DNA of 64,000 nucleotides, from contig DGTQ01000005.1 of NCBI GenBank assembly GCA_002394365.1, positions 124,001-188,000 of the forward strand, written 5' to 3'. The notes under the pieces are model-generated. The model was not told the DNA's origin. It worked only from the letters and a program-made list of their open reading frames with translations, and ran no database searches. How positions within the stretch are numbered: position 1 is the stretch's first letter; each line of letters starts with the position of its first letter. This document shows, piece by piece, positions 38,947-47,743 of the stretch. Source of the DNA: Prevotellaceae bacterium UBA4332. Lineage in GTDB: Bacteria; Bacteroidota; Bacteroidia; Bacteroidales; Bacteroidaceae. The position numbers and the translations under genes are program-made.

Positions 38947-39061
38947 TTCCTGATTTAGTTTGACAGTTTATTTTACTTTTCCTGATATAGTTGTCAGTTT
39001 ATTTCCTGAAAAAGTTGTCATTTTCCTGATATGGTTGACGACATTCCTGAAAAGGTTGGCA
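38947..39061 (+). repeat. Five iteron-like 18-bp repeats
   Basis: Copies of TTCCTGATATAGTTGTCA (with A/T variation in the middle) start at 38947, 38979, 39003, 39023 and 39044, with spacing of 32, 24, 20 and 21. All lie in the same orientation, immediately after the inverted arrays and upstream of the lysozyme gene. They resemble iterons or a regulator's site cluster. Confidence 0.75.
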
Positions 39062-39158
39062 AAGATGAAAGCACAATAACCGCAGATGGCACGAAAAAAG
39101 TTAATAAAACATTTTCCGCGTTAAGCCTTGTTATTCTCAAACTTTTTATAGATTTTGT

Positions 39159-39189
39159 TTTGTATTACGGCATATTTTTTGTACCTTTG
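39159..39189 (+). promoter_or_regulatory. Promoter of the GH25 lysozyme gene
   Basis: TTTG (39159-39162), 19-nt spacer, TACCTTTG (39182-39189), a full match to the Bacteroidetes consensus. The -7 box ends 8 nt before the ATG, so the 5' leader would be only a few nucleotides. Confidence 0.8.
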
Positions 39190-39197
39190 CAAGTAAT

Positions 39198-39911
39198 ATG
39201 AACTGGATAGAACGCTATATATTGTTTTTCGCAATGATGCTGTCAGTAGTTGCTTCGTCGGCACAAAACTACACAGTAGAATGTGAGGACACATGCACAC
39301 ATATACACGGCATAGACATATCCCACTATCAGGGCGAGGTGTTCTGGGAGCACGTGGGCGACACGAAGATGGCATACTGCTACATAAAGGCGACAGAAGG
39401 GGGCGACCGCATTGATGCCAGATATGAACAGAACCTCAAGATAGGTCACAGCTACGGAGTGAAGGTAGGCTCATACCACTTCTACAGACCCAGGACGGAA
39501 CAGGAGAAACAGCTTAACAACTTCATTGTGCAGTGCAGACCGAGCGAGCAGGACCTGATACCGATGATAGACGTTGAAACAGCAGGAGGACTGCCTACGG
39601 AGGAGTTTTGCGATTCGCTGTTCAAATTCCTCGAAATGGTGGAGCACGTCTATAGGCAGCGCCCTCTCATCTACACTGGAACAAACTTCTACAACAAGCA
39701 CCTTGCTGGCAAGTTGAACAGATACCTCATAATGATAGCACAGTACACAAAAGAGGAACCCAAGCTGGTGGATGAGAGGGACATAACCCTGTGGCAATAC
39801 ACAGGCAAGGGGCACCTTAACGGAGTGAGAGGCTACGTGGACAAGTCACGTTTCATGGGCAACCACCGACTAAGGGAACTGAAATTCAAGCACAGACGGG
39901 GAGAAATGTGA
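39198..39911 (+). CDS. GH25 family lysozyme, secreted
   Basis: This 237-residue protein has a signal peptide (about 1-22, ending VVASSAQ). The glycoside hydrolase family 25 barrel has GIDISHYQGEVFW at residue 36 (catalytic Asp), then CYIKATEGG and VGSYHFYRP. LIPMIDVETAGG holds the catalytic Glu, and DITLWQYTGKG is near the end. The enzyme cleaves the peptidoglycan glycan chain between MurNAc and GlcNAc. There is no cell-wall-binding module. Likely roles are periplasmic remodelling or secreted attack. Confidence 0.93.
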   Translation: MNWIERYILFFAMMLSVVASSAQNYTVECEDTCTHIHGIDISHYQGEVFWEHVGDTKMAYCYIKATEGGDRIDARYEQNLKIGHSYGVKVGSYHFYRPRTEQEKQLNNFIVQCRPSEQDLIPMIDVETAGGLPTEEFCDSLFKFLEMVEHVYRQRPLIYTGTNFYNKHLAGKLNRYLIMIAQYTKEEPKLVDERDITLWQYTGKGHLNGVRGYVDKSRFMGNHRLRELKFKHRRGEM

Positions 39912-40016
39912 TGTTGCGCAAGTTATAAACACAAGCACCCCACAAGCACTAACAAAAAGAGCAGCAAGGGGGGGAAATACCAGTTATAAATTAAAGATTA
40001 AAAATTAAAAAATTCG

Positions 40017-41093
40017 ATGTTGATAAAGTGTCCAGAGTGTAATCAGACGGTGAGCGACAAGGCGGAGGTTTGTCCGCATTGCGGAATAAGGTTGATTGAC
40101 GGAAATAACCTCACCCCAACCCCCTCCCCGCTCCAACCTGTTGGCTTTGCTTGCAAAGAAAGAGAGGGAAATGAAACCTCAAACCTTAAACCTAAAACTT
40201 CAAACCACAAAACAATAATAGCAGCTTTTATTATTGCCCTGATAATCATGGCTGTAGGCTATTACTATTACAGTAATGCTCAAGAGCAGAAAGAGCAGGA
40301 GGCCTACGAGTATGCCATGCAGTCGGACGACGAGATGGTGATGCAGAACTACCTGAGCAAATACATGGATGCACCACGCGAGCACCGCGACTCTGTAAAC
40401 ACCCGTCTGAATATGCTGCACGAGGAGGCAAACGAGTGGAGTGACGCTTTGAACAGCGGTTCAAGAGGAGCGCTTGTAAAGTACATAGAGGATAACCCCG
40501 ACTCCCCTCATCTGGCAGAGGCAAAGAACAAGATTGACTCTCTGGACTACGTAAAGGCTGAGCGTGAATACAAGAACGCAGCTGGTGCGCCAAGTGGCAT
40601 AGAGGCTTTGAAAAGATACATAACAGAGCACCCCGATGGCAGATATACCATCAACGTGCAGGGCATATTGGACGAACTGCAACTCAAGGAGTTGTCGCCT
40701 GAGGAGAAGGCTATGGCGAGGGAGGTATGCAAGAAGTTCTTTCAGGCTATCAATGCCAAGAATGAAAACAAACTCTTGCAGACTATAACGGAGACGCTCA
40801 GTTCTTTCCTTAACCACACCAATGCCACAAGCAGTGACGTAGTGGAGTTTATGAACAGACTCTACAAGCCAGACATCACCAACATGAACTGGCACATACT
40901 GGACAACTTCAAGGCAGAGAAAGTGCCCAACCCCAACGGAGAAGGACACGTGATAAAGGTGCAGTTTGGTGCTGAGCAGCACATAGAGCGCACTGACCCA
41001 TCGAAGGAAAAGCTGGGCAAGTTTGTCATTACAGCAGAGATAACACCCGAGGGAAAAATCACAAACTTCGGAATGAAGAAGATAAAGGAATAA
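40017..41093 (+). CDS. Zinc-ribbon, single-pass membrane protein with repeat-derived linker
   Basis: This 358-residue protein has an N-terminal zinc ribbon (CPEC...CPHC, residues 5-24). A single membrane helix (IIAAFIIALIIMAVGYYYY, about 66-84) and a long soluble C-terminal region rich in helices follow, with TPR-like spacing around EYIEDNPDSPHLAEAKNKI and RYITEHPDGRYTI. A SnoaL/NTF2-like strand-helix end is possible. Residues 32-63 are encoded by repeat DNA: a CCTCCCC element, the CCAAC..GTTGG element and CAAACCT heptads. The ribbon would be cytosolic and the rest periplasmic. The function is unknown. Confidence 0.75.
   Translation: MLIKCPECNQTVSDKAEVCPHCGIRLIDGNNLTPTPSPLQPVGFACKEREGNETSNLKPKTSNHKTIIAAFIIALIIMAVGYYYYSNAQEQKEQEAYEYAMQSDDEMVMQNYLSKYMDAPREHRDSVNTRLNMLHEEANEWSDALNSGSRGALVKYIEDNPDSPHLAEAKNKIDSLDYVKAEREYKNAAGAPSGIEALKRYITEHPDGRYTINVQGILDELQLKELSPEEKAMAREVCKKFFQAINAKNENKLLQTITETLSSFLNHTNATSSDVVEFMNRLYKPDITNMNWHILDNFKAEKVPNPNGEGHVIKVQFGAEQHIERTDPSKEKLGKFVITAEITPEGKITNFGMKKIKE
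40110..40212. repeat. Composite repeat inside the zinc-ribbon gene
   Basis: CCCCAACCCCCTCCCC, a CCAACctGTTGG/CTTTGCTTGCAAAG hairpin element (40130-40158), and CAAACCT/TAAACCT heptads (about 40175-40212) stand in a row, the same combination as in intergenic repeats. The frame is kept. Confidence 0.85.
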
Positions 41094-41115
41094 CTCCCAC
41101 GCCATAGGAATATAA

Positions 41116-42843
41116 TTGAAGTGGAACATTGACATACCGACAGAGCTGCAAAAGAAACAGGCACAAGAACTGAGCGAGAAACTGAATATCTCGCCCATAC
41201 TGACAGTGCAGCTGGTAAAGCAGGGCATAACGACAGAATCGGCAGCTAAGAGATTCTTTCGTCCACAACTCTCTGACCTCATCAACCCCTTCCTCATGAA
41301 GGATATGGACTTGGCCGTGGACAGGCTGAACGATGCCATAGGCAGGAAGGAGAGAATACTGGTGTATGGCGATTATGATGTGGACGGATGCACGGCAGTG
41401 GCACTTGTGTATAAGTTCCTGCAACAGTTCTACAGCAACATAGACTACTACATACCCGACCGTTATGACGAAGGCTACGGCGTGAGCAAGAAGAGCATAG
41501 ACTACGCCAAGGAACAGGGGGTGAGCCTCATCATAATACTTGATTGCGGCATAAAGGCTCATGAGGCTATTTCCTACGCTAAGAGCATAGGCATAGACTT
41601 CATAGTGTGCGACCACCACGTGCCCGACGAGACGCTGCCTGAGGCTTGTGCCATCTTGAACCCTAAGAGACATGACGATACTTATCCCTTTAAGCACCTG
41701 TGCGGATGCGGCGTGGGATTCAAGTTTATGCAAGCCTTTGCCAAGAACAACGGCATACCCTTCTCCAAACTTATCTCACTACTCGACCTCTGTGCCATGA
41801 GCATAGCTGCAGACCTCGTGGAAGTGACTGACGAGAACAGAATTCTTGCCTACCACGGACTGAAGATGCTTAACCAGTCGCCATCTGTAGGCGTAAAGGC
41901 GATAATAGATATCTGCGGACTCTCTGACCATGAGATAAGCATGAGCGACATCATGTTCAAGATAGGTCCGAGACTGAACGCTTCTGGCAGAATGGAGAAT
42001 GGCAAGGTGACCGTTGACCTGCTTGTGCAGAAAGATTATGCTAACTGTCTGCGCATGGCAAAGCACATAGACGAGTACAACGACCAGCGCAGGGAGGTAG
42101 ATAAGCAGATGACGGAGGAAGCCAACAATATTGTGGAACAGCTGGACAAGCAGGAGCATCCACAATGTATAGTGGTATGCGACGAAAACTGGAACAGAGG
42201 CGTCATAGGTATTGTGGCATCAAGACTTACGGAAATGTATTTCCGCCCCACCATAGTGCTGACACGCGACGGCAACTTCGCCACAGGTTCGGCACGCTCA
42301 GTATCAGGTTTCGACGTATATGCCGCCATAAAGAGCTGTCGAGACCTCTTGATAAACTTTGGAGGCCATACCTACGCATGCGGAATGACCATAAGGTGGG
42401 AGGACGTGGAGAAATTCAAGGAGAGGTTTCAGCAATACGTGGCAGAACACATAGAGGAACAGCAGACTGAGCCCTCCATACACATCGACTCAATAATAGA
42501 TTTCCGCAGCATCAACAAGCGCCTGTACCACGACCTGAAACGCTTTTCACCCTTCGGGCCTGGCAACATGAAGCCCGTCTTTGCAACACGAGGCGTGTAC
42601 GACTTCGGCACGTCTAAGGTCGTGGGGCGTAACCAAGAACACATAAAGCTGGAGCTTGTGGACTCCATGTCGCCGACAATAATGAGCGGCATAGCCTTTG
42701 GACAAGCCAAGTCCGTAAGGTATATTAAGTCCAGACGCTCCTTTGACATAGCCTATACCGTAGAAGAAAACATTTACAAGCACGGCAACGTGCAACTGCA
42801 GATAGAGGATATCCATTTCTCGGCCACAGATGAAGAACAGTAA
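41116..42843 (+). CDS. recJ: Single-stranded-DNA exonuclease RecJ
   Basis: This 575-residue 5'-3' exonuclease of the DHH family is used in recombination and mismatch repair. DHH motifs are VYGDYDVDGCTAVALV, ILDCGIKAHE and VCDHHVPDE. The DHHA1 domain holds FGGHTYACGMTI, and the C-terminal OB region ends QIEDIHFS. The start is a TTG at 41116 (reading KWNIDIPTELQ), since no in-frame ATG precedes the conserved N-terminus. Its end overlaps recQ by 14 nt, placing two recombination enzymes in one transcript. Confidence 0.95.
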   Translation: MKWNIDIPTELQKKQAQELSEKLNISPILTVQLVKQGITTESAAKRFFRPQLSDLINPFLMKDMDLAVDRLNDAIGRKERILVYGDYDVDGCTAVALVYKFLQQFYSNIDYYIPDRYDEGYGVSKKSIDYAKEQGVSLIIILDCGIKAHEAISYAKSIGIDFIVCDHHVPDETLPEACAILNPKRHDDTYPFKHLCGCGVGFKFMQAFAKNNGIPFSKLISLLDLCAMSIAADLVEVTDENRILAYHGLKMLNQSPSVGVKAIIDICGLSDHEISMSDIMFKIGPRLNASGRMENGKVTVDLLVQKDYANCLRMAKHIDEYNDQRREVDKQMTEEANNIVEQLDKQEHPQCIVVCDENWNRGVIGIVASRLTEMYFRPTIVLTRDGNFATGSARSVSGFDVYAAIKSCRDLLINFGGHTYACGMTIRWEDVEKFKERFQQYVAEHIEEQQTEPSIHIDSIIDFRSINKRLYHDLKRFSPFGPGNMKPVFATRGVYDFGTSKVVGRNQEHIKLELVDSMSPTIMSGIAFGQAKSVRYIKSRRSFDIAYTVEENIYKHGNVQLQIEDIHFSATDEEQ

Positions 42844-44749
42844 TGACGAGTTGTTTATACAGGCTCTTAGGCAGTACTTCGGGTATGAGAGTTTCCGAAG
42901 TGTGCAACTTGACATTATAAGAAGCATATACGATGGGCACGACACTCTGGGACTTATGCCCACAGGAGGAGGCAAGAGCATAACATTCCAGATACCAGCC
43001 CTGCTGATGGAGGGCGTGTGCATCGTAATAACCCCGCTTATAGCATTGATGAAAGACCAGGTGATGCACCTCAAGGAGAGGGGCATCAAGGCTGAGTGCA
43101 TACACTCGGGAATGATGCACGAGGAGATACAACGCATACTGGACAATGCCATCTACGGGGCTATAAAATTTCTCTATGTGTCGCCAGAGAGACTTCAATC
43201 GAACCTCTTTTTAGCAAAGCTGCAATACATGAACGTATGCTTCATCACCGTAGATGAGGCTCACTGCATATCGCAATGGGGATATGATTTCAGACCTTCC
43301 TATCTCAGAATAGCAGAGATACGCAAAGAACTCTGGGGGGTACCCGTACTTGCCCTTACCGCCACAGCAACGCCAAGAGTGGTGAATGACATAAGAGAGA
43401 GGCTGAATTTTGGCGAATACCACGAAGACGGGATAACGAATTTCTTCCAGGCAAGTTTCAAGAGGGACAACCTGTCCTACGTGGTAAGGAAAACGGAGGA
43501 TAAGATACACGAGTTAATGCACATACTGGAGAGCGTGAATGGTAGCGCCATCATATACACCAGAAGCCGAAAACGCACAAAGGAACTATCGGAATTGCTC
43601 AACGAACAAGGCATAAAGAGTACTTTCTACCATGCTGGACTGGATTTTGCAATAAAAGACACAAGACAAGCTGAATGGTCGGAGGGAAAATATCGTGTCA
43701 TAGTGGCAACAAATGCCTTTGGCATGGGCATAGACAAAGCAGATGTCAGACTGGTGGTGCATTATGACTGCCCTGACTCCATAGAAGCATACTTTCAGGA
43801 AGCTGGCAGAGCAGGCAGAGACGGCAAGCGTTCGTATGCCGTACTGCTCTACAACCGAGACGACAGACAACTGCTGATGCGCCATTCCCACAACGCTTTT
43901 CCTGAAAAGGACTATATAAGAAGGGTTTATGACCAACTGGCATACTACTTCCAAATACCAGAATACACAGGGGAAGGCACAAGGCACGAGTTTAACGAAG
44001 AGATATTCTGCATACGCTTCAAGCATCACCCCTCAATAATGGTGCCAGCACTCCACATACTGCAAAATGCTGGCTACATAGTTTATGACCCCGAGCCCGA
44101 CAGTCAGCCGAGGGTGATGTTCTCTCTAACAAGAAGAGACCTCGACTATATCAAGTGGTCAAGCGAACAGGAGGAGAATGTCATAACTTCTCTCCTGCGT
44201 TATTATGGTTCGCTATTCTCCGAACTTACATTCATCAACCCAACCCTCGTGGCAAGAACAGCCAAGGTGACGGAGAACAAGCTGCACCAGATACTGAAGA
44301 ACGCAGCACAGAGGCACATCATAAGATACGTACCAAAGAAAACTGTACCAATAATAACCTACACTCAGCAACGCATCGACTCAAGGCAGCTCATCATATC
44401 CAAAAGCGTTTATGAGGAATTGAGGGAACACATGGTGGACAGAATAAACGCAGTGCTGAGATATGCCGAGACGGATGACGAATGTCGCTCACAGATGCTG
44501 TTGCAGTATTTTGGAGAGAAAAAGAGTGAGCCTTGCCATCATTGTGATGTATGCCTCGGAGACAAAGGCAGCCGAAATGCAAGAAGTGTAACACAACTAT
44601 TGGCTGATGGCAAGCCCCACCACATAGACGAATTGAAGAGCCTCAACCTTACAGAGGCCGAGATAAATGCCGAACTTGAGGAACTGCGCCAAGAAGAAAT
44701 ATTGGAGATAAAACCACCGTATATACAGTTCATAGTTTATAAGTCATAG
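42830..44749 (+). CDS. recQ: ATP-dependent DNA helicase RecQ
   Basis: This 639-residue superfamily II helicase has QLDIIRSIYDGHDTLGLMPTGGGKS (motif I), VDEAHCISQWGYDFRP (DEAH box and aromatic-rich loop), ALTATATPRV (motif III) and IYTRSRKRTKEL (motif IV). ATNAFGMGIDKADVR and YFQEAGRAGRDGK (motif VI) follow. The zinc-binding region is CHHCDVC near the end, and there is no HRDC domain, the short Bacteroidetes arrangement. It is coupled to recJ by overlap. Confidence 0.96.
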   Translation: MKNSNDELFIQALRQYFGYESFRSVQLDIIRSIYDGHDTLGLMPTGGGKSITFQIPALLMEGVCIVITPLIALMKDQVMHLKERGIKAECIHSGMMHEEIQRILDNAIYGAIKFLYVSPERLQSNLFLAKLQYMNVCFITVDEAHCISQWGYDFRPSYLRIAEIRKELWGVPVLALTATATPRVVNDIRERLNFGEYHEDGITNFFQASFKRDNLSYVVRKTEDKIHELMHILESVNGSAIIYTRSRKRTKELSELLNEQGIKSTFYHAGLDFAIKDTRQAEWSEGKYRVIVATNAFGMGIDKADVRLVVHYDCPDSIEAYFQEAGRAGRDGKRSYAVLLYNRDDRQLLMRHSHNAFPEKDYIRRVYDQLAYYFQIPEYTGEGTRHEFNEEIFCIRFKHHPSIMVPALHILQNAGYIVYDPEPDSQPRVMFSLTRRDLDYIKWSSEQEENVITSLLRYYGSLFSELTFINPTLVARTAKVTENKLHQILKNAAQRHIIRYVPKKTVPIITYTQQRIDSRQLIISKSVYEELREHMVDRINAVLRYAETDDECRSQMLLQYFGEKKSEPCHHCDVCLGDKGSRNARSVTQLLADGKPHHIDELKSLNLTEAEINAELEELRQEEILEIKPPYIQFIVYKS

Positions 44750-44815
44750 TTCACAGTTTATAAGTCATAATTCATAATTCTTCATTCTTCGTTCTTCTTT
44801 CTTCATTTTTTTTCG

Positions 44816-44823
44816 TACCTTTG
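44816..44823 (+). promoter_or_regulatory. Promoter -7 element of the LysE-family gene
   Basis: TACCTTTG, with a 25-nt leader before the ATG at 44849. It stands at the end of a TTCATAATTC/TTCTTCATTC heptad-like array (44755-44812). Confidence 0.6.
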
Positions 44824-44848
44824 CAGAATAATTCAAAAACGACGGACC

Positions 44849-45523
44849 ATGCCATTCAATATTCCATTGCCATTCAACTTCCTTGACACTATCGTCAAGG
44901 GTATGATTGTGGGCATACTTTGTTCTGCTCCTATGGGGCCTGTAGGTGTGTTGTGCGTACAACGCACACTAAACAAAGGCAGATGGTACGGATTTGTAAC
45001 AGGACTTGGAGCTACCGCATCCGACCTCATCTATGCCCTTATAACGGGTTTCGGCATGAGTTTCGTGATGGACCTTATAGACAACCCGCAATACAAGTTT
45101 TTTTTGCAGATATTTGGCTCTATCTTGCTTTTTTGTTTTGGCTATTACTGCTTTAAGTCCGACCCACGCCAAAAGGTGCATGAGAGCAAGAAGAAACAAA
45201 AGGGTACGTTGGTACACAACTTCATGACAGCATTCATCGTAACCTTTTCCAACCCGCTCATCATCTTCCTCTTCATGGCTACGTTTGCCCAGTTTGCCTT
45301 CATCGTGCCTGAGCACCCTATGGCTATGTCGTTAGGATACATAAGCATAGTAGGTGGAGCCCTGTTGTGGTGGTATGGTCTTACCTGGCTCATTGACCGT
45401 GTAAGGGAATATTTCTCCCTCAACTCAATAGTAATAATAAACCGCATAATAGGCAGTGTAGTGATGGCATTCTCTTTTGCCATCTTCATTGGAACAGCCT
45501 TTAATTTGTTCAGCCTCTACTGA
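44849..45523 (+). CDS. LysE/RhtB-family exporter
   Basis: This 224-residue inner-membrane protein has six hydrophobic segments. The signature is GMIVGILCSAPMGPVGVLCVQRTLNKGRWYGFVTGLGA, where P-x-GP and the following glycine-rich helix are typical of LysE-type amino-acid exporters. The C-terminus is VVMAFSFAIFIGTAFNLFSLY. A basic cytosolic loop (RQKVHESKKKQKG) lies mid-protein. The substrate is unknown. It stands alone on its transcript between repeat arrays. Confidence 0.88.
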   Translation: MPFNIPLPFNFLDTIVKGMIVGILCSAPMGPVGVLCVQRTLNKGRWYGFVTGLGATASDLIYALITGFGMSFVMDLIDNPQYKFFLQIFGSILLFCFGYYCFKSDPRQKVHESKKKQKGTLVHNFMTAFIVTFSNPLIIFLFMATFAQFAFIVPEHPMAMSLGYISIVGGALLWWYGLTWLIDRVREYFSLNSIVIINRIIGSVVMAFSFAIFIGTAFNLFSLY

Positions 45524-45555
45524 ACGAATTAAAAGTTATAAGTTACCAGTTACAA

Positions 45556-45612
45556 GGTCTTTTTTCAATTTTCAATCTTCAATCTTCAATTTTCAATCTT
45601 CAATATTCAATT
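45556..45612. repeat. CTTCAAT heptad array before the DUF4924 gene
   Basis: About seven TTTTCAAT/CTTCAATT heptads, ending 8 nt before the GTG start. The reading frame is open through the array, which makes the gene look about 48 codons longer than it is. Confidence 0.9.
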
Positions 45613-45620
45613 ATCCCCAA

Positions 45621-46169
45621 GTGTTAATATCCCAACAGCTCCGCAAGGAGAACATAGCAGAATACGTGCTCTACATGTGGCAGATAGAGGACATCATACG
45701 CGCTTATGATTTTGACCTCTCAGCCATAAAGCGTAACTACATATCACGTTTTGAACTCTCCGACGAACAACGTGAGGAGATGACAGACTGGTATGGTAAC
45801 CTCATACGCATGATGCGTGAAGAGGGAGTGTCGAAAGAAGGGCACATACAGATAAACAAGATAGTAGTGCAGCAAATGGCTGAGCTGCACGCACAACTCC
45901 TGGCTTCAACCAAATTTCCTTTCTATAATGCAGAATACTATAAGGTCTTGCCATTCATAGTAGAACTGCGCAACAAGGGAAGCAAGGAGATAAACGAGAT
46001 AGAGACTTGCCTTAATGCCCTCTATGGGGTAATGATGTTGCGAATACAACAGAAGGCAATAAGCGCATCTACAGAGAACGCAATAAAAGAAATAACAACC
46101 TTTCTCGGAATGCTCTCCGACTATTATAAGAAAGACAAAGAGGAAGGACTAAAGTTTGAAGACGACTAA
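45621..46169 (+). CDS. DUF4924 family protein
   Basis: This 182-residue all-helical cytosolic protein is matched by its opening LISQQLRKENIAEYVLYMWQIEDIIRA and the later YYKVLPFIVELRNKG. The start is placed at a GTG at 45621, since the family begins at this point and the longer frame upstream is translated repeat (NFQSSIFNFQSS). The family is a Bacteroidetes protein of unknown function. The TAATG overlap with prfC (1 nt) indicates translational coupling. Confidence 0.85.
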   Translation: MLISQQLRKENIAEYVLYMWQIEDIIRAYDFDLSAIKRNYISRFELSDEQREEMTDWYGNLIRMMREEGVSKEGHIQINKIVVQQMAELHAQLLASTKFPFYNAEYYKVLPFIVELRNKGSKEINEIETCLNALYGVMMLRIQQKAISASTENAIKEITTFLGMLSDYYKKDKEEGLKFEDD

Positions 46170-47737
46170 TGAATCCAGAAATTTCACGCAGAAGAACTTT
46201 TGCAATAATATCACACCCAGACGCTGGTAAGACAACACTGACGGAGAAATTCCTACTTTTTGGCGGACAGATACAAGTGGCTGGTGCTGTGAAGTCCAAT
46301 AAGATTAAGAAAACGGCAACGTCCGACTGGATGGACATAGAGAAACAACGTGGCATCTCTGTGTCAACATCCGTCATGGAGTTTGACTATGGCGACTACA
46401 AGGTGAACATCCTTGACACGCCTGGTCACCAAGACTTCTGCGAGGACACCTATCGCACCCTTACGGCAGTAGATTCTGCCATCATAGTAGTGGACAGTGC
46501 AAAAGGTGTGGAGGCTCAGACTCGCAAACTGATGGAGGTATGCCGCATGAGGAACACCCCCGTCATCATCTTCATCAACAAGATGGACCGCGAAGGTCGT
46601 GACCCCTTTGAACTGCTCGACGAACTGGAGGAGGAACTCAAGATAAAAGTACGTCCGCTTTCCTGGCCTATCAACCAGGGCGCACGCTTCAAGGGCGTCT
46701 TTAACATTTACGAAAACCAGCTCAACCTCTTCACCCCCGACAAGCAGAGGGTTACAGAGAAAGTGAGCGTGGATATAGACTCTGAGGAACTGGATAAGAC
46801 TGTGGGAGAAGATGATGCCATGAAACTGCGTGAAGACCTCGAACTGGTAAGCGGAGTCTATCCCGAGTTTGATGTGGAGGCTTATCGTGCAGCAGAGGTG
46901 GCACCAGTATTCTTCGGTAGTGCGCTTAACAACTTTGGCGTGCAGGAGTTGCTCGACTGCTTTGTTGAAATAGCCCCATCTCCACGTCCTACTAAGGCAG
47001 AGGAGCGCATGGTATCACCCGAGGAGCCTAAGTTTACAGGCTTTATCTTCAAAATCACGGCAAACATCGACCCCAACCACCGTTCTTGTATTGCTTTCTG
47101 CAAGGTTTGTTCTGGTAAGTTTGAGCGCAACAAGCCCTATCTGCACGTAGGTCAGAACAAGACGTTGCGCTTCTCCTCGCCCACACAGTTTATGGCACAG
47201 CGCAAGAGCACCATCGACGAGGCATGGGCAGGCGACATAGTAGGTCTGCCAGACAATGGCATCTTCAAGATAGGCGACACCCTGACGGAGGGCGAACTGT
47301 TGCATTTCCGTGGCTTGCCTTCTTTCTCGCCTGAGATGTTCAAGTACATAGAGAACGACGACCCTATGAAGTCTAAACAATTCCAAAAGGGACTGGAACA
47401 GCTCATGAACGAGGGTGTGGCACAGCTGTTTGTCAACCAGTTTAATGGCAGAAAGATTGTGGGCACAGTGGGACAGCTGCAGTTTGAGGTAATACAATAT
47501 CGCCTTGAAAACGAGTATAACGCCAAGTGCCGCTGGGAGCCAGTCCATCTCTACAAAGCCTGCTGGATAGAGAGCGACAACGAGCAGGAACTGGATAATT
47601 TCAAGAAACGCAAGTACCAGTATATGGCTAAGGACAAGGACGATCGCGATGTGTTCCTTGCCGACTCTGGCTACGTGCTCTCTATGGCGCAGCAGGACTT
47701 CGAGCATATCAAGTTCCACTTCACCAGCGAGTTTTAA
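46169..47737 (+). CDS. prfC: Peptide chain release factor 3
   Basis: This 522-residue translational GTPase recycles RF1/RF2 after termination. G motifs are AIISHPDAGKTTLTEKFL (P-loop), RGISVSTSVM (switch I), DTPGHQDF (switch II) and INKMDREGRDP (NKxD). The C-terminal RF3 domain has QLQFEVIQYRLENEY. Length and motif order are standard. It is coupled to the DUF4924 gene by overlap and followed 6 nt later by the folK-TPR gene. Confidence 0.96.
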   Translation: MNPEISRRRTFAIISHPDAGKTTLTEKFLLFGGQIQVAGAVKSNKIKKTATSDWMDIEKQRGISVSTSVMEFDYGDYKVNILDTPGHQDFCEDTYRTLTAVDSAIIVVDSAKGVEAQTRKLMEVCRMRNTPVIIFINKMDREGRDPFELLDELEEELKIKVRPLSWPINQGARFKGVFNIYENQLNLFTPDKQRVTEKVSVDIDSEELDKTVGEDDAMKLREDLELVSGVYPEFDVEAYRAAEVAPVFFGSALNNFGVQELLDCFVEIAPSPRPTKAEERMVSPEEPKFTGFIFKITANIDPNHRSCIAFCKVCSGKFERNKPYLHVGQNKTLRFSSPTQFMAQRKSTIDEAWAGDIVGLPDNGIFKIGDTLTEGELLHFRGLPSFSPEMFKYIENDDPMKSKQFQKGLEQLMNEGVAQLFVNQFNGRKIVGTVGQLQFEVIQYRLENEYNAKCRWEPVHLYKACWIESDNEQELDNFKKRKYQYMAKDKDDRDVFLADSGYVLSMAQQDFEHIKFHFTSEF

Positions 47738-47743
47738 TTAAGG

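Noticed and set aside
45477..45620. N-terminal extension of the DUF4924 gene
   Set aside because: The 48 extra residues are translated CTTCAAT heptads and the tail of the previous gene. The family starts at the GTG at 45621.
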